Positions 48,733 through 58,860 of a stretch of DNA of 64,000 nucleotides are shown here, in pieces. Below the pieces are notes generated by a model. It was given only the letters and a program-made list of their open reading frames with translations. It was not told where the DNA came from and ran no database searches. The DNA is from Brevipalpus yothersi (Eukaryota > Arthropoda > Arachnida > Trombidiformes > Tenuipalpidae). How positions within the stretch are numbered: the first letter of the stretch is position 1; the number at the start of each line of letters is the position of its first letter. The position numbers were made by a program, and so were the translations under genes. The stretch lies in the NCBI GenBank assembly GCA_003956705.1, contig QZCP01000112.1, positions 522,712-586,711 on the forward strand, written 5' to 3'.

Positions 48733-50187
48733 TTAGAGCTGAGTCACGACTGAAGGTCCAGCTGCAGAGGTCGAACTCTCAGCATCAATACAGACTGAGG
48801 TGGGTGACTCAGAGGTGGATGAAGGGTCAATGAGAGATAACTCGCAAGCTTGAAGTGGAGCCAGAACATATTGAATGGAAGGAGCCGCAGTAAGTGATAA
48901 GAAAGGTGATTGATCATCTTGAGAAATCTCGACCTCCAATTCTGGGGAATCACGAAGGCCAGAACCATCTTTTTTCTTCTTCTTTCGTTCTCGAGAAATG
49001 GCAGAGCGAGGAGGATGAATGGAGAGTGTGACAAAAATATTGGAAAAAGTCATCTTGCTCATCTCAGATGCCACTCGTTGAGTGTCTAAGGTGTAGAGTT
49101 GTCGAGAACCACCACAAATAGTAGTTTTCAGTGAAAACTTGAGCTTGTGTACTCGAGATAGGTGCTGGATAATAGCCCGCTCGCAAGAAAATCGAGTAGA
49201 ACACTTGACACAGCGAGCGGAGAAGCCGGAATGAAACTTTTGAATGTGGCAGAGGAGACCATCGCGGCGAGAAACAGAGGCACCGCACAAAAGGCAAAAA
49301 AGAATAGTTTTAGTGGCAGGAGCACGATGAAAAATCACGCTCAAATTATGTATAGTTAGGTAAGGGAGATGGCCAAGCTTTAAAGACTTCAACAAGCGTA
49401 TTTGATCGTCAGAATTGAGTTGAGCGCTGCTTGGAAGAGTTATATTTGATTGCCAGACAGAAACAGCCTCTTCTTGAGGAGTTATTCTCCCAGTAAGTAA
49501 TGGATCGATTTCGTCCAATAGCACAGGCTGCACTCCCTTCAGATGTGACAAGGTAGAAGGCACAGGAACAGGCGTCAAATCGAGAGGAAAATCGGGAGGA
49601 TAGTTGCGACGACATGGACAGTCGAATCGATCGGCAGCCAATCGAACACCATTAGAGGATACAGGTAATTGAGTAGGATCGGGATGCAGCAATCCATTGC
49701 TCTGTTCCTGACAAAAATGACAAGAAGCGACAGGAGTGACTTTGGGTAGACGTTTTGTGGATGAAGAAGAGCGTATGACCAAAAAAGTCTCTTTATCGGT
49801 AGGATGTTTCTGCAGATGAGCTCCCAGATCGGATAGAATTTGGGTGAAAAGAAATACGTCAGTTGAGCTTAGCTCAGGGCACAAGGATGGTCGAACATAT
49901 AGATTAAAGCTGTTAATATTAGAGTCTTTGGTCTCCGCGGCATGATAAATCTGTCCAAATGATAGAAATTGAATAAATAATTCCAGAAAATCTTCGGTAT
50001 AGACTTGAAAATTCAAATGAATGATGGACGATGAATCTTTCATGAAAAGAGAGTGAAGATAAGGTGAGAAAGCGGCCCAAATCGAAGGATCCAATTCCAC
50101 ACTGATTTGGTCGCAAAGATGTGCAATTAACTTAGCAGAAGGGTCAAAAATAGGCCTAGTTATTGGTGAATGAAGAATATAATACAT
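48733..50187 (-). CDS. Intronless C2H2 zinc-finger protein of unknown family (ORF A)
   Basis: 484 residues from an ATG at 50185-50187. Two adjacent C2H2 units lie near residues 296-347: CLLCGASVSRRDGLLCHIQKFH and CVKCSTRFSCERAIIQHLSRVH. A further Cys-rich part (CHFCQEQ and CPCRR) lies near 180-215. Residues about 35-85 (WAAFSPYLHSLF through EDFLELFIQFLSFG) recall the second half of a BTB domain, but weakly. A basic cluster (RERKKKKK) and an acidic/Ser-rich tail follow. A possible 5' UTR intron (gtgagtaatt ... tttcgtag) upstream hints at a host-type transcript. The family is unknown. Confidence 0.62.
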   Translation of the reverse strand: MYYILHSPITRPIFDPSAKLIAHLCDQISVELDPSIWAAFSPYLHSLFMKDSSSIIHLNFQVYTEDFLELFIQFLSFGQIYHAAETKDSNINSFNLYVRPSLCPELSSTDVFLFTQILSDLGAHLQKHPTDKETFLVIRSSSSTKRLPKVTPVASCHFCQEQSNGLLHPDPTQLPVSSNGVRLAADRFDCPCRRNYPPDFPLDLTPVPVPSTLSHLKGVQPVLLDEIDPLLTGRITPQEEAVSVWQSNITLPSSAQLNSDDQIRLLKSLKLGHLPYLTIHNLSVIFHRAPATKTILFCLLCGASVSRRDGLLCHIQKFHSGFSARCVKCSTRFSCERAIIQHLSRVHKLKFSLKTTICGGSRQLYTLDTQRVASEMSKMTFSNIFVTLSIHPPRSAISRERKKKKKDGSGLRDSPELEVEISQDDQSPFLSLTAAPSIQYVLAPLQACELSLIDPSSTSESPTSVCIDAESSTSAAGPSVVTQL

Positions 50188-51849
50188 GATGGAAGGTTTA
50201 GATAGCCTATGATAACCCCTTCACAACGCCGCCTACGAAAAAATGAACTGTTAGATGATGCAATATACAGTGAGCAGCGAAAAATTTTCACATAAATTGT
50301 TTTAATTACTCACGAGTGTTAATTGATGATAATTATTATGAACAATATGTTGAGTGGTGACAAGTGTATTGAATTGTACCTAGAAGGTAAGAAAACAACA
50401 ATAACAATGTCAGGAATAGGAAAACTGATTAAGAATAGAAATTGGCTTCGCTAAAACAAAAATACATGCTGTAACGGACTTTTCTATCCCTTTACCTGAA
50501 TCAAGTCACCATGTGCAAGCACCCGAGTGCCACTCTGAAAGTGAGGATTAACAATTGGAGTGTGAGACACAAGTTTGGAAGCGATGAATTGTCAAGTAAA
50601 GATGAGATGAAGGGCATACTTGCTTATAAAAGCAAATGGATTGTTAATTGGGACAAAATTAAGCGTTTCGAAAGAGGAGGAATCATTCTGGAAAAGATGA
50701 GTCTTCTACTCATTCTGATGACTACCAGGAAGAGACAGTAAAGTGAAGATCATGGCTAATCACTCACAAAAAAGACATATTACTGTGTTTTGACACAAGT
50801 TATCAATCAAGGGTCTTGAAAATATCCCTAAAATTACTCGCTAATGCCAAATATAGAGTACTTACCTCTCAGAATACCGATTAGGCCTTTTTATTACCAC
50901 CAAATGTGTACTTAATAATTGTAATCTCACTTAATTTTTGCATTCCATAAATCACATTATGAACGCCAAGAATGAAGATACAGCAGATTAATTTCGATGC
51001 AACTAGGATGATTCTTGAATATAGATAGGAAGAGGCAATCAATTATACAATCCATAAATACTAATCCATTTCTCTCTCTCTCTCTCTTCTCTTCTCTTTT
51101 TCCTCCTCTCTTCTCTCTTTTCTCTTACCTCTTCACTCTCTTTGTCTCAACAGGAATCAAGCGGACAACTTGGAATATCATTGGAAAGAAAGCGCCTACG
51201 ACTTCAAAAAGTGATATTAAAACGTAAAGAACTCATCTAGAATGGTAGACAAAATTATTGGTACACATCCAGAAAACATCACCACAAAATAATCACAAGG
51301 AAAGATCTTTTTATGTAAACAACTGAATTTTTTCATCTAAGGATGAAAAAGAGTGAGAACTGAGGCCTCATGCGAATGTTCAAACTCACAATCATGGCCG
51401 TCAGAGGTGTTAGCCTCCATGCGAAACACTCTGATATTTTCTGTCAAAGAAAATGGCCCAGCTGTTCAATGAATGACCAATTCTCCAGTTTTAAGCCTTA
51501 CTTTACGCCAAAACATCAATATTATTTTTCTAGAACTTTCTCTATTACATATCAACTATTTTTGTCAAGTTTTTTATTTTCAAAGTCTAGTGCAATTCGA
51601 AATGTGCTCTGATTCAGGTGAATGGTGACCATGAAATGATGACAACATCATCATCTGCATTTACATTGTATCCAATCATTTATCTTCAGTAAACGAATTG
51701 TTATTGTCGTATTTATCCAGGTAATCATAACGTTAGTGAGCGTCGAGAACAGTTTATGATCCCTGAAATTGATGAAACATTGTTTATTTTGTTCATTTTC
51801 GCCAGTTTGTGTGTTGTTTATAGTGTATGTTCTTCCCATTACTTGAAGT
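50188..51849. other. Intergenic DNA between ORF A and CREBRF
   Basis: AT-rich. A 76-codon open frame at 50511-50741 and others have no domain support. The CREBRF 5' UTR should lie at the right end. Confidence 0.45.
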
Positions 51850-53457
51850 ATGGATACTGACGATCATCAGGGTAAAAATTTAGATTGCAATGGACAAACA
51901 TCTCAAAATTATGCCAATCAATCGGACGATTGGTTTGATAAGTTACCACTACTTGATTCTGAGATTGATTTTAATGCTATGAATGCATATGGTGAGGATG
52001 AATCAATGGAATTGGATAAATATTTTCAAATTGGTTCGTCTACCACTACAGGAAATTTTACTGATGAACCTACACTGGCTGCTTTAAACTTTACAGAGGA
52101 AAGGTTTGACTCCAACGATTTGAATGAGTATCTAGGAACATCAGAGAAAGGTCCACCAAACAATGTAACAAGTTCATCGTGTGTATCTATCTCATATCTA
52201 CCTTATTCTCAGTCAACCTCGTCACCTTCTATCGATGGCTTATCATTCAATCTTCTTTCATCAACAAGACCCTCGTGTACAAATGCCTTCTATACTGTGT
52301 CAAATCCCGTTTCCCATAGTTTTCAATCCCAAAATCATACTCATCAGTGTTCAAATCTTAAGCAAACCGACATAGGCCAAAGTCTTTTGGGCTCAGTCTA
52401 TTGGAGTCCGGACAAAACGGGCGATCCAGTACAACAACAAACATCATCTAGACAATCTCCACAAACTGGAGAGGCGTGTACCAAGCAAAAGAGTCCTTGT
52501 GAAAGTAATACTGGGACTTCATCGAATCAAGAATCAAGTTTAGTTTACCGTCCAAATATCAGATTCCGTTCTGATTCAATCGACACTGATTGTAGCTTTT
52601 CTTCACATGATGAAGGTTTTTCCAGTCAATTGGACGATTCGGATGGCAATCGAGAAGAAGATGAAGAGGATGATAGCTCTGGCGATGAATCTTTCTACAA
52701 AGATTATGAGGCGAAAGATCTTTTGGGTGCGAGTACATCAGAGGATACAGAAAATACTCATAGGTGGTCTCTTGATGTTGCAAAGGGTCGCAAACAGCCA
52801 GGACAACAACGTTTTTTTTGGCAGTACAATGTTCAATCAAAAGGACCAAAAGGAACTCGAATAGTATGTGAAGCATTTGATTCTAATAATGATCCTCATG
52901 TGCTGGTCGAGGCGAAAGATCCTGTTTTCAATCCTGATTATCAAATCAACTCTGGCCACAGAGAACTAGAGGGTGTCAAGCATGCTGGTAAAGCTCGTCG
53001 AGGAGATGGTAATGATTTAACACCCTGTCCGAAGAAGTTACTCATGATCGGACTTGAATTGAAGAAGTTGAATAGAATTATTAATGATTTAACCCCAGTT
53101 TCACAAGTTTCACCTGCTTCTCGAAGTAAATCCAAGAAAGAGAAAAATAAACTTGCATCTCGTGTATGTCGACTGAAAAAGAAAGCTCAACACGAGGCTA
53201 ATAAGATTAAATTCTATGGACTCCAACGTGAGCATAAACACTTGATGTCGGCTCTCGATGGTGTCAAAAATTTGGCCATTGATTCGCTCAAGCATAGAGG
53301 GATGAATCGTCAAACTCCTCTTCTCGAAATCTATGAGCAAATTATGAGATCAAGACAAAGTTCAACCCGTATCGCTGGTAATACAGCTAAATTTGTTAAT
53401 AGTATTTTGGATAATGTTGCCTCTGGTCAGAGTGATGGAGGACTTGGTGTACTGTAA
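51850..53457 (+). CDS. CREBRF: CREBRF/REPTOR-type bZIP transcription factor
   Basis: One uninterrupted frame of 535 residues. The N-terminal 300 residues are acidic and Ser-rich with no fold apparent. The C-terminal part carries the CREBRF signature: DLTPCPKKLLMIGLELKKLN, then a basic region KSKKEKNKLASRVCRLKKKA (about 428-447), a short zipper and the family C-terminus with LEIYEQIM, TAKFVNSILD and GGLGVL. Vertebrate CREBRF regulates the CREB3 stress pathway; Drosophila REPTOR mediates the response to TORC1 inhibition. A role in nutrient or ER stress control is inferred from these. No intron is seen in the coding region, which is notable against the multi-exon vertebrate gene. Confidence 0.9.
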   Translation: MDTDDHQGKNLDCNGQTSQNYANQSDDWFDKLPLLDSEIDFNAMNAYGEDESMELDKYFQIGSSTTTGNFTDEPTLAALNFTEERFDSNDLNEYLGTSEKGPPNNVTSSSCVSISYLPYSQSTSSPSIDGLSFNLLSSTRPSCTNAFYTVSNPVSHSFQSQNHTHQCSNLKQTDIGQSLLGSVYWSPDKTGDPVQQQTSSRQSPQTGEACTKQKSPCESNTGTSSNQESSLVYRPNIRFRSDSIDTDCSFSSHDEGFSSQLDDSDGNREEDEEDDSSGDESFYKDYEAKDLLGASTSEDTENTHRWSLDVAKGRKQPGQQRFFWQYNVQSKGPKGTRIVCEAFDSNNDPHVLVEAKDPVFNPDYQINSGHRELEGVKHAGKARRGDGNDLTPCPKKLLMIGLELKKLNRIINDLTPVSQVSPASRSKSKKEKNKLASRVCRLKKKAQHEANKIKFYGLQREHKHLMSALDGVKNLAIDSLKHRGMNRQTPLLEIYEQIMRSRQSSTRIAGNTAKFVNSILDNVASGQSDGGLGVL

Positions 53458-53995
53458 AAATTTTATCATCAGCTCAGTATAGTCTTATTAAATTTTGGGA
53501 TGCTGAATTAAGCCTTATCTACAGATCATCGTCGCTTCTCTCGAGCTTCCAGAAACGTCTGGTTTCAACCAGTAAAGATTATCATTGCATAATAGTTATC
53601 GATCTTTCTCCTCCGTCAGATGTCGAGATGACAGAAGACCAAAGAGTAAGTTACTACATTAAAAACTGAGAGCTCCACATGTTTTCTTTCCCCTCTCTCA
53701 TTTTTGAGGCTTGATTTCCTGTCATTTTTCTTGATTAATCTTATAAGACGATGAGACAATCACGTCCATCGTATAATGCGCAGCATATGTATTCTTTTTG
53801 TGGAGCATGCATTGCATTCCATCATGATGCTGTGAAATTTGTCACTTGGTAACACTGTCTTATCTTGATTTCTCTCAAGTTTCTCTCCACTTACACTCAC
53901 GAACAATCATCGAAGAAAGAAGTAGAAATCTCGACAAGAAAAAAGAAGTTCTTCTATTCTCACTAGCGATAGAAAATTTTGTATCCGTGAAAAAT
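53458..53995. other. Short intergenic region before the second dehydrogenase
   Basis: CREBRF 3' flank and promoter of the dehydrogenase gene. Nothing else is recognised. Confidence 0.45.
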
Positions 53996-54864
53996 ATGGA
54001 TATTTCATTTAATGGTAAACGTGGTATTGTTACTGGTGCTGGTAGAGGTGCGAAAGTTTTGTTCTTCAACGTGTATTGCACATCATCCAGTTTGATTCTC
54101 ATTCTTCTTCTTGATCCTAGGCATTGGTCGAGACTTGGTTAAACGTTTGCACAACCGTGGAGCCCACGTGATTGCCATAAGTAGGAACAACGAGCATTTG
54201 GCTGCACTTTTGAAAGAGGTATGCTGTTATATCATCTCTTGGAACATAACCAATCAGAATGTTCATTCACTATCTTTAGTGTCCAGGAATCGAAACAATC
54301 AGTATTGATCTCCAAGATTGGGACAAAACTAAAGAAGCCTTATCAAAATTAGAGCCAGTCGATTTCTTGGTCAACAATGCTGGGGTAACTCGATTGAACC
54401 CAATTTGTGAAATCTCCAAAGAAGACTGCGATCTTGTAATGCAAGTCAATGTTCATTCAGTTATCAATGTCACTCAAGAAGTTGCTAAAAAAATGAAAGC
54501 TGCTGGCAAAAGAGGTTCAATTGTCAATGTTTCCAGTCTGTCGAGTTTGGTCGCCCTCCAAGACCACTTGGTTTATTGTGCTTCCAAAGGTGCTGTTGAT
54601 CAAATCACTAGAGTATCTGCTCTAGAGCTTGGCCCACATGGAATTCGTGTGAATAGTGTTAATCCTACCGTTGTATGGACTGATATGGGGAAAATGGCCT
54701 GGTCAGATCCTGCTAAAGCAGACCCACTCTTGGCTAGAATTCCCTTACGAAAGTTTGTTCAAATTTCAGATGTTGTTGATACAATTTGTTACTTGTTGAG
54801 TGATAAAGCAGACATGCTAAATGGTGTTATTCTACCGATTGATGGTGGATACACAGCCACCTAA
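53996..54864 (+). CDS. DCXR: Short-chain dehydrogenase, L-xylulose reductase type, copy 2
   Basis: Exons 53996-54047, 54121-54218 and 54280-54864 give 244 residues, equal to copy 1. TGAGRGIG, NNAG, VSS and YCASK are all present, so the enzyme should be active. Much of the C-terminal half is identical to copy 1 (for example VNVHSVINVTQEVAKKMKAAGK). Introns 1 and 2 are at the same sites as in copy 1, while the third intron is absent. Differences include NNAG here against NNAA in copy 1. Function is inferred from the family as carbonyl/L-xylulose reduction with NADPH. Confidence 0.92.
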
Positions 54865-56542
54865 AAAAACATACACTCGCTCTGTATTTGATTCGATACC
54901 GGCTAAAAATTATGATTTCCAATCGAAATAAACAAACACGACACCTTTTGAGCTAATTTTTCTCAGTTGATATAATTTTCGAGTCAGTTGAAAAATTAAA
55001 CTTCCTACTTTACTGCAGGACACGGAAAAACTACTTTTTCGTGCTTGTGAGTTCATTTTTACCATGCTCCTTATTAGATTTTCTTTTAATAACTGATTAA
55101 CTCACTTGTATCAAGATGTTCCTCAAGGAGATAACTCAGACCCACTTTTATGAACAATCTCATCATCTTTAATACATGAGTCAGATATCTTCTTAAGAGA
55201 ACAATCGATTAGCGAATGAAGAGAGCAATAAATTGTAACTATTAATCTTAGTATTCAATGCTTAAATTAGGAGTGAAAGAGGCTCGATCGTTGAATAGGT
55301 GAGCTCACGAAGTCAAATCGAATAGCTGTTCCTCAGAATCGTTGGCTGTTGCAATTTTGCGAATCTAATATTAGTGAGATAATTCTCCTTCTAACTAACC
55401 TGTGAACCCATAAAATGAAGTCATAGGTAATTGAGAAAGAAGATACAATTCAATTATATGAAAGTAAGATTATCATCTTTCCTCAATGAAAAGTTCTCAT
55501 GTATTTTCCAATAGACTAGAACTTAATCTCCCTCTTTTTTTCCTTTTTCGAAACTCTCCAAACGACACCTATACAAAGGTTTTCCTCGAACTTTTTTACA
55601 ATAGTCAGCATTTCAGAAATTCTTAGAAAAAATCCGATCCTATCTTAGTTATCTTACAGTATTGCCAACTCAAAATTCGAAAACCCTTTTGATCAAGATA
55701 TCCAGAAGCTTTTGTGAAATTCTGTTGTGAGCTCCAGAGATTATGAATCTCCAGAGTAATTTATCTGAAAAATTTTTTAGCTAGAAAATTCTGTGTTCCC
55801 ACACAGATTCACCATAACGTTGACGCAACAAATTGGTGAAATTAGAATAAATCTTTGCCCGGGAAAAAGAACTTTCCAAAACTTTTTGTTGATCTCTCTC
55901 TCTCTCTACGTTGAAGAAGAAGAGCTTGACGATCCAGTGACTCCAAATGACAGTTATTTGGAACAACAGCATCACATTTGAAGGTGTGCAGCTGAAAGAT
56001 ACATGGAAACTCTACTCATTTAATTAATGAGTAGAGTTTTCTAGACACCAATTTATGGAGGGGGCGGGGCTTCAGAGGGGCTCCACCTAGAGGGCGTTAC
56101 GGTCAAACGAATATATCTATCTGATACTGAAATCTAAAGAAGGGATAATCGATACTTTCTCACATTGTTCTCTTTGGCTCTGAATCAAAGAGTACTCTTT
56201 GCTCTGATCTCTGTTCTTGTCAAGTGTCAGTGAGCAAAGACAGAAAGATAGACAAAAATAATGGCCTCAATAGTGATGATGACCAATATCTTATTTTTTT
56301 TATTCCTTTTTATCTTCATTCATCATCCTTCATCATGATCATCATTATATTAGTCTGATTTTGTATGTCCTTTTTAATATCATTGATCATCTCCATTATC
56401 ATTGCCAATGTGATCTCAGTGACTACTTTTATGCCATCATTATTTTTTTGTTCAAGAATTTTGCCTTTTATTAATTTACTCAGCATAAACTTTGTGATCT
56501 CGAATCAATTTTTTTTTCGTTCAAATTTCATCATCATTTTAA
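54865..56542. other. Intergenic DNA with a strong hairpin and a G-rich block
   Basis: AT-rich apart from a 14-bp-arm inverted repeat at 56007-56039 and a G-rich stretch at 56056-56098. A 17-bp stretch near 55450 matches the end of exon 1 of the next gene. Confidence 0.5.
56007..56039. repeat. Perfect inverted repeat, 14-bp arms, 5-bp loop
   Basis: Arms aaactctactcatt and aatgagtagagttt enclose taatt. The stem is perfect and strong for its AT-rich surroundings. Confidence 0.9.
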
Positions 56543-57558
56543 ATGATGGATCTTTCCAAAAAAGCACCCAAAGCAGATGCCATCGGATCTTGGGATCGTT
56601 TTAAACTTTTTAAGTGGGAAATTTCAGCCAAAGATATGATTCAATTATATGAAAGAGACAAAAGTGAGTAATAAAAAGACGTTCTTCCTGTCACACTCAG
56701 GCTTTGAACCGCTTTGAACTGTGATTTATTAGTGATGATGATGGAAAATTTGATCATTGATGATTGATGATTGAATAATCAGAACTCTGATGAATCAATC
56801 TCCCAAATTTCTACAGTGGAGCTTAACTTATACTCTTCTTTTTTTCCTGTCAAGACTTAAATCCTGGTAGATCAATCACCAATTTTCTCGCAAATTATCT
56901 CCACAAAAAGCCAGAATGTTTTGTTTGTAATGGAATATGGGTTAAGCAAGTGAAAAGCCTGATCAATGTTGGCGATCAAATATGGGCTCAAAAAGTTTGC
57001 ATAACCCTTCTACGTCGTGGACAAGATTCAGTGATAATCGAAGAAAGTGGGGTTGCTGATAATGTAAAGTTATCAAGAGCGATAGCATTCGCAAAAGTGA
57101 GAGCGAGAGTTGATGAATTTGCTCAGGAACTGGATAATTCTATTTCGATGGCTGAGAGTGAATATTTTGACGCTCAATCATTTTTGGAAACTGAATTGTT
57201 TGAAAACTTCCCATCAACAAAGAGCACTTCTGGAAATGGGTTGCTCAATCAATCATTAAAAAAACGGAAAAAGGAAGAAATCTGTCCCATCTGTCAGCGT
57301 TCATTCTGTGACAAGTATTATGTCGAAGATCACATGTTAAGTGTCCATGAACTTCCTTGTCCATTTCCTGGATGCAAAGAAATGTTCAAAACTAGAGCAA
57401 ATCTTAACAATCATTTCCTGCAAGTCCATAACCTCAACATCCGAGGACTCAGTTTACAAGAATTGATGTATATTTCGAAAGCCGCTCAAGAAGAGGAAAA
57501 TTTTTCCAATTCGTCTGGTAATGGTGTTCATACAGACAAAGCAGCATTATCAGCATGA
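56543..57558 (+). CDS. C2H2 zinc-finger protein of unknown family
   Basis: Exons 56543-56663 and 56855-57558 join in phase 1 to 274 residues. The start has two adjacent ATGs; the first is used here. Two C2H2 units lie near residues 156-210: CPICQRSFCDKYYVEDHMLSVH and CPFPGCKEMFKTRANLNNHFLQVH. The N-terminal half holds CFVCNGIW and otherwise no known fold. The C-terminus ends HTDKAALSA. A decayed relative of the last part and the 3' flank lies at 34.8-35.5 kb. A nucleic-acid-binding role is suggested only by the fingers. Confidence 0.72.
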
Positions 57559-58860
57559 CTGACAAACTTTTCCACACTTCTGGAAGTGGAGTCTCCTCTT
57601 TTCCATCGATGCAACGGAAGCAATCAAATCCACTTGGAAGTTCTCAAGGGATAATGTCAAAATGGTCCATAAAAGTTCAAAATTCATGCAAAAAATGATG
57701 ATCTATTTCACTACTTACTGACAATTGCTCTACCACATGTGAATTTTGTGAATATTTTTGATCATGTTTCTCCATAATGATGGTGGCTACATAATACTTC
57801 GAAAAACTTTCTCAGTCTCAGTGACCCACACAGCATCTGAGAAGTGGTTCATTAACTCCCTCATGAAAATTTGATTCCTATGATCTTTCAAGTTGTGACT
57901 TGATCTGCATTCGGTGACAAGATTCGGATGATTTTTTCATCCATCTTATGAGGCATCGAATTCTACTTAATTATGTTTCCTCTTTAAATCAATTGCCACC
58001 AAGCTTTACCTTTCTATTCTCAACAAAAACCATGCCAACTTAATAGATTTTTGTCATTTTTTTCATTTTCTAATCTCATCTCCTTTTCTCCAGCTGATCA
58101 TCAAATTCGATGATTCGGTGAACAAACCACAGATGACACTTGAAGTTTTTATCAGAGAAGTTGTTGAGATGGTGTAAAGCTACATTGCCCAGAGAACATG
58201 AGACGTTACCATTGATGATTGTTTTATCTCTCAGATCCATCTCTTAGATTATCAGTTGTTATACAGTTCGATAGCGTAATGGATAAGTCCTTTAGAGCTG
58301 CCATCTGGAAGAGTGAATAGAAGAGCAAAAAATTTTAGCTTTTAGATCGAGGAGGCCATTACACAAAAGCTGGCGCTAACTCTTTTTCGCTTCTTTAATA
58401 ACATTGATTGTTTTTGTGATCATAATTTGCAATTAATTGAATTACATCTAACCATTCTTCTCAAGCCATCCCCCGTGGATCGATCAGCTCATTTGGGTTG
58501 AGCTGTCATCAACAGGTATTGACCATAGCTTCCTCTTTCTTCTTTTGTATCTTTGTATCTTGTTTGATGCGGTAAAATTGCCTGCTGCTCGGGTCATTGT
58601 TTGCTCATGAAATTGTGTTTTCTCTTTGGCAGCGGTTTCATCATCGATTAATCATCTTTTCATTGCCCACTTTGATCGATTCGGGGCATATCGCCATTTA
58701 ATTGTGGCCAAGTTATTAAGACGATCTCAGTTTCATCATCAACTTCAACAATCCTACGGCACAACTTGCACTTAGCTTCGAGTATCGTCTTATAATCGAT
58801 TTTCTGAATTGATGAACGCTTATCTATTGTTCTAATTTCACCCAATTCCCGCTAGAAATC
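57559..58860. other. 3' flank of the C2H2 gene and promoter of the APLF-like gene
   Basis: The first 620 bp are similar to 34907-35470. The rest shows no coding feature. The APLF-like start lies immediately to the right. Confidence 0.5.

Noticed and set aside
50511..50741. 76-codon open frame after ORF A
   Set aside because: No similarity and no splice partner recognised, and short enough to occur by chance.
58264..58330. tRNA-like start (tagcgtaatggataag)
   Set aside because: It resembles an A box but no B box, anticodon arm or acceptor stem can be found.
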